Source: Tetranychus cinnabarinus (Eukaryota; Arthropoda; Arachnida; Trombidiformes; Tetranychidae). From it: a DNA stretch of 64,000 nucleotides. Positions 42,501 through 54,500 of the stretch are shown here, piece after piece. Location: positions 7,378,001 to 7,442,000 of the forward strand of contig WHVY01000003.1 of NCBI GenBank assembly GCA_022266195.1. Reading direction: 5' to 3'. Made by a program: the position numbers and the translations under genes. Every line of letters begins with the position of its first letter. Position 1 is the first letter of the stretch. The notes beneath the pieces were generated by a model. It saw nothing but the letters and a program-made list of their open reading frames with translations, ran no database searches and had not been told where the DNA came from.

Positions 42501-45500
42501 AGCAACGAAAAGTGAAAAGAGGAACAAAACTCGAGACGAAATGAAAGATCAGGGAATTTGAAGGAAAAGGACGAACATGATGATCATGAAAAGGGATGGA
42601 AAATTTTCACTCCTAAAAGGCTCATTACATTGATCGTTATCAATCCACTTATCAGTCTCAACTTTCCTCTTCACTTATTTTCTTGTAAAATACATTTTCC
42701 CTCCCTGGTTCATCTGGTTCATTGATATCTTTATTTTACTATTTTCACTTGCAACATCAAATGAAAATGGAAAATGCCAATTTCTCATGAAAATGAGCAA
42801 TCTTTTTTTTCAACTTGTTCCATTCTTGTACTTGCCATTAACTCGATTCTTGCCCAACGAAGTCAAGCTTTTTCTTCAACATGCACAAATCGTTTTCGAC
42901 AAAAGCGCAATCTTTTTCGAATCATTATTCGTCGAAATTTTCCATTTCTTTTTTTCTTCTTTGGGTGAAAAATTCTCAACCATCAAGTTGAATTCAATTG
43001 AAACATCATCAAATGTTGAGTAATTCATTTTCAATCATTTTCTTGTTTTCATCAACTTTTTTCTTCGACTCTTTCAAGTGGAATAATTTTGATATTAAAA
43101 GCTTGAAAAGTGATTGAAAGAAAAGGTGATTCTCCCAGAATTTTTTCTTCTTTTACAGTTTTGATCAAGTTGAAGTTCGTTCATTTGCTCGTATTGAAAC
43201 ATGAAAATTGAATTAACTGTTAACTCGTTAATGATGATTAACAGTTTAAAGTGTTACCGAACGGATCAAAAGTTAAATGTTGAATTTTGTTTTCAATGTT
43301 ATTGTTTAGTAACGTTTCATGTGAATGAAGCAAAAATAAACTAATCAAGTGTTTACTATGTTAGAATTTTGTGTTGAAATGATAATTGTTGGTGTAATTA
43401 TTTTGCCAAAAATAAAGGATTTGCAATGATTAAATTCACAGAATGTAATGATAGAAACAAAATGGAAACATTTTTTGCTTCTTTTCTTCTTTGCCTTTTC
43501 CTTTTATGGTTTTGTAACAAGGATAACTAAAAGTGTAATCCCTGTAATAATGTTAATCTTGCCATGGGAAAAGTTTATTATCAAGATTACCTTTGAGAAG
43601 GAAAACTCATTTGAAATTGTCCATTTTGACTCAATTTTGTGCTTTTATGTTTACCATTATTAATGATGCGAGAAATTGAGTTTTAAAAGTTTGATGAAAA
43701 TAAATGAATTTTTCGTTTTCGCGGTTCTTGCCTTTTCTTTCTTCAAATCCATGGATTTTTTTATTCATGTTAATCAGTTTGTTGAACAATACAAATTGGA
43801 ATAAGAATTAACTAAAGAAGATGCAAAAATGAATGGATTTTGAATTGCATAAAGAACAGGTGCAAAGAAATGAATAGTTAGGTATTTTGGCGGGCAAATT
43901 CAGTTTAACCAGTTTGAGTCAGAAGCTTACTAGCTGCTGGCAAAACATTGTAATACTAATAGAGGATTTTTGCGAGTTTCTCAAATAATTTTTTGCGTAT
44001 TGAATAGTCAAGGTCATTCAATGACATTTTTCGGAAATCGCTAATGATGATGTAACTAGAGAAACAGGATCAGCGAAACTGGAGCTGATTTGATAAGATG
44101 GTACTCTGGAGTTCAGTCAGGGTGAACTGATTCCGCCATAAGTAGACTTAGTGAGAAGAGAGCAGTTTGAAGGTGCAAACAGAATGTGATTGTAAGTGAT
44201 TGATTTAATGAATAATATGTCTTATATACAAATGAATGAGGGAGCCAAGAGAATGCTAATGGACCTTTAGACGGCCAGAAAAAGTTGGTTTATCATGTTT
44301 TCCCATTTGGGGGTGAAGCTTAGGATAAAATCGGTGTTTTGAGAAGGAGTGCAAATGATGGTGGTAGAAGTAAATTAGGTCGAATAGCTCTGTGTTAATC
44401 AAGATGAATTTTATAACAAATGCGACTTAAAGGACTATTCCGAGTGATACGTAAATGTTTCTTAAGTCTTAGTCTTATTTAATATTTATTATTTCGTATT
44501 TTGGTGAAAAACAATAGAAATGAGAGAAATTTAATCAAAATTTTCAATTAAAAACTCAATTATTTGTGAAATGTGTGCATAACAATAATGAAAATTGGAT
44601 GTCAAAAGACGTTTGAGTTGTATTCAGGTAATAACCAGAGCAGCAGATTATCCATCAACCACATGAGCTTAACTCTCATTAAACAGGCTTTTCATATTGT
44701 TCACTTGACAATCTCACAATGAAACCCTAGAAGATGAAAAAGCAAATGAGATTTCATGTTCACATCAGCATTTTTCAAAATCCTTTTTTTATTACTCATT
44801 CTCCTTCCCTTGTCAGCATTCTCATTCTCATCATCATCATCATTATCATCATGGTTATTATCTTATTAATGATAACCCTTGAATGTCTACTGAAACAGGT
44901 TATTTCTGTCTTCTCTTTTTTGTCTCCACTTTTCATTTTCTACTATTCACTTTCATCCCAAACTTATCACTCACAAAAATGCTGAATGTTGTCATGTGAG
45001 AGATAAATATTCAATGTTGAACTAAAAAAAGAGCAAAAACAAGAAGCGAAAAAAAAGTTTCGTTTCATTTTTTTTCCTCTCAGTTTATCTCATGATAATG
45101 TTCAAACAATATTTCACTTTTCTCCTCTTCTCTTTACCCTTCATGATTGTTTCAAAACATGCATATAAATGTGGTTATCAATCTGTTATGCATTTTCTTG
45201 AGATTTCATTTTTCCATTTCCATTCATTTTCTTCAACATGCTGCAACGAAAAAATTTGCTGAAAGGTGAAAGAAAAAAACAAAAGAGAGAATTTTTTTTC
45301 TCTTCCAATGACACACTTTTATCAAGCTTGGACAATGCAAATAATCAATTGTTCAACTGAATGCAGCACGCAGGTTTGGATATTCAATATTTCTCACCTT
45401 TCATTCCCAGTCAAACTCCCAGTAATTATGCCGTTTCACCATCAATGATGATAAATGGTAATGATAACCATTGAAAGGGAAAAGATAATTACAAGTTGGC

Positions 45501-48500
45501 AACATTAAATATTAGTTCTTTATTCAATTCTACTTTATAATTATCAAATAACAGTTATTATCACTTATCATTTTCTGTCCATTTTAATTGAATATTGATT
45601 AAACATCAACTTATTGTTACTTTTGCAGCTCATTTTTGAACTTCTTTTTGCATTTCACTTTTTGCTTCTTGAGCTTCTGAAAAGCTTTGCAATTCAAGAT
45701 CAAATTTGATCAGGGAATGGAAAAATTGATAACTCGAAATGTTTCAATATTTCTCATTCTGTCATGAACTTCACCCGATTCCATCGATATATTGATTTCG
45801 ATCTCATTTACCAAACATTCATATTCAAAGCTCAAGATATTTGTTTTCATTTTCACCGAATTTTCTCATTCGAACCTGAATCTTGCTCGTAATTTCATTT
45901 TGCATATCATTCGACGATTTAAAGTCTAATCAAATCACTGACTCAAAGGGAATGAGAAAAGACAGAAAATTTGACCGAATTTCCTTCTATTTGGAAAGAC
46001 ATCATTTATCAGTTGATAATTCAATTACAATTGAATGATGAACAGAATTTTTCTTGAAAAAGAAAATCAAAATTTCTTGCATTGTCAAGTCTGAAGCTTT
46101 TTCGTTGCGCTCATTCAATTATTATTTATGCTAAATCACTAACAATGTTAATATTTGAAAAAATGTTAATCTTTTGCTCTGCATTGATGTTGACCATTAA
46201 AATTGATGTTTAATTGGGTTAACTTTTTGCAGCAAAATTGTTACAGAAAAGGTTATTTTGTTCAACATTTTCTGGTTCAAAAACAGTTTAATCAATTAGA
46301 TTTTTCAACGTTTTTTTGTCTTTCGCTGTTGTTTGCAAGACGACGAAAATAAAGGAAGAAAAAATATTACGCTTCAATTAACTGACTCAATTGCATTTAA
46401 TTTGAAAGCTTTTCATTAAACTAATTAAACATCAATTATTTTGCCTCTTTATTTGCATTTTAACCTTTTCCAAGTAAACTGTAAAGAAGAGGAAAAAAAG
46501 AGTTTCAAAGTTTTACTCAAATTTTCAAATTGATTGATTTTCGATGTAAAAATGAAACTTTTGCTTACTTTGCATAAAAGTCATTTCGAGTTTAACCAAA
46601 GATTGAAAAATTTTACTTTTAAATTTTATTCAAGTTTAAAGGTAATTAAAGGTTGACCCTTGATCGATAAGTAAAGTACAACTTGACTGAATCCAGCTCA
46701 ACAGGCTTTTCAAAACAATGTAACAATGGATAAACTCGTGAGTTCAATAATAGTAAATGGATTCAATTGGATCGAGCGATAGTGAAAAGATGATAAAGAT
46801 TCATTTTCTAGATAGATTTAAGTTTAAAAGAGCATTTTGAAATGTTGAGAGTCACATTCGGATTTTTTCTTGTTAAATGTTCATTCAATATGTCATCAAA
46901 CTTTGCGTTGTTTTCCTGGAGTAAATGTTATTTTGTATTACATTGCATTGCTTTTCGCATCTGATATTGTGCCAGGTCAGGAAACACGAAGCTATTCGGT
47001 ATAATAGTCAGCAATTTATTTCCACCTTTGGGCTCTTGATGACATTTGTTGATGAAATTTTGAACAAAACTTGGGATAAATTGACAAGATTGATGAGTTC
47101 CGCTATTTTCAAGCATCTTTCTAATCAGCTCAATAGCAAGGGTCGAAAAAGTTTGAAGAGAAAGAGTCAAACGAAATTTCCTGATGATGTGAATTTTCTT
47201 AACATGATGGACAGGATTTCAACTTGCTCCAGTTTCGAATACCAACATTTAAAAGAAATTAAAAATCACTCATTAATTTGAGTGAATTTTTCGTACTTCT
47301 AAGTAATAAAGATCGACAAGCAAAAATGAAGAGAAAAGTCGAAAATGCCTAAATACTGTTCCAAAAGAATAAATTTTCTTCTTTCATTCCTTTCGATATT
47401 CGGATTGATTTTTCTCTTTGCAAGTAGAAAAGATCAAATTTTTCATTTTGAAGAACTTCATTTTCTTGAACATTATCATGAATAAGCTAAACTTTAAATC
47501 CCTCAAGTCTTAACAATTGAAGGTTTTAATTCGATGAATTGAACTCGAACATTTATTGACGATGAAAACTTCGCATTTTCATATTGATTATCGTTCCAAT
47601 TGAAACGAAAACTCATTTGTTTCATCTCTTTAATACGAAGAAAAAATCTTATACTTTTCCAATTTGATAAAGATGATGATGATGATGAATAGAAATAGCA
47701 TCTATTAGATGAAAGGATAGAGAGAAAAAGAGATTTCTTTTTATTTCCAACTTTATCATCATCATCATACTTCTTTTTCACCTTATTTTTTTTTCCTCCT
47801 TACTTCTTCTTCTTCTTTTCACACTTTTCACTCCCAAGATTCTGTCAATATCATTTGCCAATGTCTTGATAAATAAAGATAAACAGTTTATCTTGAGCCA
47901 GTTTCACTCTGAAAAGCAAGAAGAAGGCGAAGAGGAAAAAGTGAAAAAAACTCGAGTTTCTTTATCTAGCACAATGAAGATCATTTATAACAGATCAGCT
48001 CTATTCTTTGCCTCTCAAGGATCAAAAATAATCCATATTTTTCTTCTTCTTTTTCATCCAATTTTTATCTTTATCTTTACTTTGTTTTCAACGAAAAAGA
48101 AGGAGAAAAAAAATTGAGTTGCAAGAAAAATTTTCTTCATTTTCTCTTCTTTTCTCTGTCGAACTTTTTGGTTCATCTTTTTTCCAGAAAATATTGAGAA
48201 TCTTGCCTCTTCTCATCCATTCATGAACCATCATGACAATCTGGTTGCTAGTCAATCCTTTTATAAGAGATAAATGATTCTCTCCTATCAATACAAATCA
48301 ACTTTGATAATATTATTCACTTTTATCTTTTCCAGTTTTCGCCAAACTTTACTTTTCCATATCAAACACTTCAATTGAATAATAAAATGCTAAACAAGAA
48401 AACACGAAAAATTGTAATCAAATAATTTTTTATTTTTTGTTTCAAATTCAGCAGAAAAAATTATTGGAAAAAAGGTAAAGATTTATCGTTTTGGAGTTGA

Positions 48501-51500
48501 AACAAAGTATCAACTTTATCGAGTTTCAATATTGGTTTAACTTTGTGTTCATTTCATTTTCAGATGAGAAAAAAAGTAACTCAAACAGTTCGGTTCAATG
48601 AAACTTTCAGCCAACCATTTCCATGAGTTTATGAGTGCAACTAAACATTAATCGAATCAAACGTCTTAATCGTTTTGAACGATTAAACTTTTTTTCTTCT
48701 TTGAAAAGTTGAAAAAAGTTGAAAAAGTATCATTTTCTCCTTTTCGACAATTAGACTTTTCATGGCTTTTGATCAGATAATCTCATTGATTTGAAACAAG
48801 GCAAGATAAATGTCATTTTCGATTATAATTGAGCGATCAATTTTATCTTGAAAATTGAACTGAAAAGTTGAACTGTGAAAAGACAAAGGAAAAAAATTCA
48901 AGATTAATGAAATATCGATTCTCAATTGCAACTGAACAAAATCTTCGATTGGGTGACAATTTTTTAGTTGCTCATTCAACGAATCAGATGGAATGATGAA
49001 AAGAATCGATCAATCAATTTTCATCCAACTCGTTTTCCCTCAAAATTGGGTCACTCATGTCATAATGATTGTCATGATCAACTTTCAAAGTAGACTAAAG
49101 ACGAGGAAAAAAAAGTCTGTCCAGTTTGTCGAAACTTTCCTCTTCCATCTTCAACATTAACATGTAATTGCTTCAAGATCAGTTATCAAGCAAGTACAAG
49201 ATGATGATGATGATGAAGGATGAAAAGATGAGAAAAGAATAATAGTCTTAAATTCGCTCACAAAGAAAAATGTTTCTTGTCCATCAGCTTCCGTTGAGCA
49301 ACTTTTTTCTTCTTATCCTCATCATCATCCTCCTCTTAATAATCATCAGAATTTTCCCTTTTTTTGCTCTTCGTTTCTTATCGCCTTCCTATTGTCACTT
49401 TTATAAATACATATCTTGTAATTTACTTAGCTCTTTGTATTACCTCAAGAATTGTAACTTGTAATTGAAAAAAAACTTTTCTCTTTTCTCTCTTTTCTCC
49501 ATTCCTATTAAATATCTGTTCATGAGGAAATAACAGTTTCCAATAACAACAATACTTCATCAATGATATCAATCTATTTACTTGATTAGCTTCGCAATAA
49601 TCATTTTTCCCATTTTCCTTCACTTCACATTTCATCAACTTCGAGAACTCGAAAGGTGAAATTTATGTAAAAAGGTGAGAAATTGCAACAAGGCGAAAAA
49701 ATGGAAAAACTGAATTTGGAATAAATTTGCTCGAGTAAACTCCCCGATATTTTGTCGACTTTTATTTCATCAATTTATTCCAATAATCAGACTTTTCATC
49801 TTATCATTCTCTGAATCGCTTCAGGGAAAAGGAAAGAAAAAATGAAATGAAATTTTGCACGCGCCAATAGTCGTAAGAGTTGAACTGAAACTGTTAATTT
49901 CATCATGTTTCACTTGAGATTTGCGCTGATTTCATCATTAATTTCATTTTTTCGCCTCTCAACAAAAATGTTTCAAAGTTTCATTAGTTTTACTTTAACC
50001 TTTTTTTTTGCACTGACACTCAACATTTTATTATAAACGTGTAAAGCAGAATAAGAAGAATAAAAAAAGTTGATATTTTGTCATTATTATTATAGCTTGG
50101 GTATTATTATGATTACTATTGAGTTGTGAATCAAACGATAAAAACTCATTTTTATCTTTTCCTTTTGCTTTTCGTTTTCAACGCTAATGAACAATTCCCA
50201 AGAAAATGTTTCTTACCTGGAAGGCTTTTTCAATCATCATCATCATAATAAATGAAGTATAACTGTGTTGAAACCTGTTTTCAGGTCTTTTCCCTTTTAC
50301 CTTTTTACTCCTTGTTGTTATTTGTAGATTCAATGTAATGGTGATATTAATAATAATAATCATCATCATCATAATTTGAAAACCTAAACGAGAAAATAAA
50401 TCTAATAACAAGTTACAAATATTGCAATCAATGTTGCTTCCTATATGAAAAACATTAATCACATCAACCATTCTAATCAACTTTTAGCAACATTCAATTG
50501 TAATTGTACCACTCGCGATCCAGTAATCATTAATTTGCTACAATTTTCAACCAAAAGTCAAATTAACTTTTTTTCCTTTTCTCATCATTTTTGTCAAATT
50601 ACAACCTTCACTTTACATAACTTCAAAAACATCTTAACAATATTTAGAAAATCAAGGAATTGAGAACTTAACGATTATCATTTTCTTGCAAGAGTAAACA
50701 TTTTATATAATCGACTTGGTTCACTATTTTCATGTAAAACTCGAAAATATCTCAGAAATTTGCATTCGACGAAAACTCAAATCGAAAAAAATCGAAAAAA
50801 AACTATTCGAAACATTCATTTTCATGATCATTTGCAGTGACTTAGAATTGAACATTTTTTATCCAATCGCATTCGACAAAAATACCAATTGAAAAACTCG
50901 GATTTCAAAACTTTCACGGAAATGCGAATAATAAAAATTCTGCAAAATTCATACAAAAAGTTGAAATGATTTTGTATTTCAATTCTTTTAATCTTTTGCA
51001 GGTTTCGAAATTCCGATTTTAACCAACTTAGAAATGCTGAAATCCAGAGATGCAAAGAATGGACAAAAATCTTGGAACTCAAAGTTAACATAGAAAATTA
51101 AATTCGACCCGAACTTTGCAAAAATCAACAAAAAGTTCCAATTTGTTATTCCAATTGTTCAAACTTTTGTCGATTTTATCAGCTGAAGTCGCGAGATCGA
51201 ACATTGTAAAATTTGTGAAAAATTTCTGATTTCGCAGTAAATTCTGAGGAATTTTAAGTGTTGAACGTTTCGATTGCATTGTTCAGTTTAATAGATTCAT
51301 AATTTATTTGTTTATTGAAGGGATTCTTGTTACATGAAGCAAATTCAACTGATCGCATTATATTTCAATTATCTTTCACGATTGACTTTTTTTGTTCCAT
51401 CCTTCATCTTAATATAATCATCATTATCTGAGCCGCAATCATGATGATAATATTATTATTATAATCAATTTACACGTTGATGGTAATAAAAATCACGCAA

Positions 51501-54500
51501 AATATCCATACATTTTTGTTGATTGATTTAATGAATAGTTAATGAAGGGTAAATAACATTTGTAACAAAGTTAAACTGTAACGTTTATATATTGGTAACA
51601 AAATAATTTCCTGAGAATCAGCAGACAAGTGGAAAGAAAAAGAAGAAGAAACAAAGTAAGGTAAAAAGAAAAGTTCAAGTGAGAGAAAAAAATACATGAG
51701 AATTGCTAATATTGAGCTTGAAAGTAATATAATAATGGAAATGATAACGAAATAAATGTATCTTCTTGAGACGCAAATTTATTCACTGATTCAACAAATG
51801 CTCGTTGAGAGGCAATAAAGTGTTAACCCAGTTTGACGATCAAAATTTTACATTAAAAATTTAACCTGAAAACGGAAGTATATCAAGATATTTGTTTTGC
51901 TTTTTTTCGTCAACTTTTACCTTGCCTGTGAGAAAAGAGGATAAAATGAATTTATCATGTTGAACAGGAAATCCAAAAAGGAAAATGTTTCCAAAGTTCG
52001 TAATGAGAAAAGTTTTTTTTCATCGCAATTTGATAAACAGAATTTGCATTTGCAACAAATTGATGAAAAATTTATTCCAATATCGAGATATTAAATGATA
52101 ACCAGCAACTTATCTCATTTCAAATTTAATAACTTTTTTACAGAATTTCAACTTTTCTATTTAGAGTAGAACTTTGAGAAAAAAATTATCAAAAATTGAT
52201 ATTTTTCCCTTGAAATGTTGTTCGATAATTTTCACTCCCAGTCGGTTTTCTATTGAACTAAATGTTTATCAGTAAATGGATAAAGATGATGAGGAACAAC
52301 AACTGATGATGAGTTTGATGAGAAAGAATGGAAAATAATTTTTGTTGATTTTCTCTCTTAAAAAGACAAGTTGAATGCTGGGAGGGAAAGGGAAGGATAG
52401 GAACGATGAGAGTGAGAAAAGAAAAAATAAGATGAAGAAATAAAATGAGTTGAAAGAATCGCTTTAGCGGAAGAACCCAATTAAGAGATGATGTTTTTTT
52501 ATACTTTAGCTTCGTAAGATTTTGTTTTTGGAATTATCGATTTTCGATTATCGTTCTCAAGGCAAAAAGTGTGTAACAAAGTGTAAGTGTATCATAGAAG
52601 GGAAGATGAAGGATGATGAATAAGATGATGGAAAAAGCATTACAATTGGAAATGGATAAAAATGTTTCCAGCAAAAAGAAAAAAGTTGAGCAACAATTGA
52701 GATTCGAGATGGAAAATTGGGTGAAAAAAATTCTTAAAATGATGATAATCCTTAGTTAGGCAAGTATTTATGTTTATAACCAACTAACGTTCATGATGAG
52801 AAAATAGTTTTTTGCACTTTTCGCGATTGCTTAATTTCCATTGTGACTCAGATTAGCATTTTGTGCATTTCAAAGATTCCATCATTTCCAGTTGAATCAT
52901 TTTGAACTCGGTTGATGTCAGGGCGACTTGTCACAAGCTGGGAGTTTTTACTCCCAATGAGCTTCCAGGAAATAGTGTTTTAATAGACTTTAATTGAATT
53001 GTTAAAAAGATATTTTTAGAGAATCTAAAAGAAATTCAATGTTTGGAACTTTGATTTGAAATTTTTTTCCCTTTTTTCCATGCAAGAATTTCTTGGAGCA
53101 TTGAATTTATGAATTTTTTGAGCAACTATTGGAACACATTTTATTCAATTATCGATTCGTTTTGCTTTTTTGATGTTGCTTGATATTATAATTGGAATAG
53201 TTTGTTGCAGCATTTTTAGGTTTTGGTTCATGTTTATACTCTAGTTGCAAGCATGATTGAAACTGGTGTATTGGAAAATGTTTTACATTTGATTGAGGAA
53301 AGGTTGAGAAATTGGAAAATATTACGAATAATTGAATTTTGTTGGGAAATGTGAGGTGAAAAATGATTATCCTTGTGAGGATGATGAGGGTGATGATGGA
53401 ACATGAAATTTTGGTAAACATGAATTGAACCGACCTAAACAGTGTTCAAGGTTTAGTCTAGTCAATTGAATTGGAATGAATATGAATGTCATGAAAAGAA
53501 GAAGAAGAAAAGTTTCATTTCTTTTTGCTCAGTCAAAGTTAATACTGTTTCAATGTATTCAGTTTCATCTCTTCTGACGATTCTTTTTCTTCTTTCAAAT
53601 TGCCTTTTGTACCAATCATCACTCATGTTTACTCTGTTCAACTTGTTTTACTTTTTCGTCACAATTCTCATATTAATAGAAAAAAAAAGTTGACGAAAAT
53701 GAAAACTCGGATTCCATTGAAAGAAATGCACTCGAAAAGCCACATTCAAAGTTAGCACGAAAAGAACTTTTTGAACTTTTCAAATTGATCTTGCAAATGA
53801 ATTCAATTGAAATTCAAGTGAACTGCGAAAGAACAAAGAACAAAATGAAAACGCAATTTCAAAGATTTCATGATAACGAAAAGATGAGAAAGTTAATTAA
53901 AGTTGAAAATGTTTCGCCACTTTTCAACCTTCATTGTTCAACTCATTCAAATCAGAAAAATGTGAAGATGAGCAAAAAAGGTGAAAATTGTAAAGCCAAG
54001 AAAAGGAAAAAAATTGCTTCGAAAATAATGAAAGATTGAAATTCGTGAACAATAAAGAGACTTGAAGTTTTCCGATCAAGAACATCTTTAGTATTATCTT
54101 GACTGGCGCAACTACGAAAAGGAGAGAAAAGTTGATTCAACATTTTGTAAGGAATACACAAAAAAGATGATCAACCTCTTCATCATTTTCCTCATGTTGT
54201 TCAAGTTGCAGATATAAACATGATTTAAAGCCGTAAATAGCGATGGAAAAAAAGTGAATCGAAAGACTGTTTCAAGAGAAGAAAAAATGAATCAAAAGCG
54301 ACAAAAAATGTGGACGAAAAAAATGTGTATAATCATGGAAAGTAATCATAATACGATTTTTGTCAAAACTGATTTAGAGCAACATTTTTTTCCTTCTCAT
54401 CTCAGAGTTGGTCATTTTTTCACTCATCAGTCAACTGTTGGTTTTTATGTACAAAAATGGTTTATTGTTGTGTCAATGAGTTGCTCTGAGATTTGCTTTT

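Noticed and set aside
44828..44852. (ATC)n and similar arrays as CRISPR-like repeats
   Set aside because: These are perfect microsatellites without spacers, in a eukaryotic intron.
46928..47170. 80-codon minus-strand frame opposite the candidate nested gene
   Set aside because: It is a shadow. The plus frame is longer, has an ATG, a leader and a polyadenylation signal.
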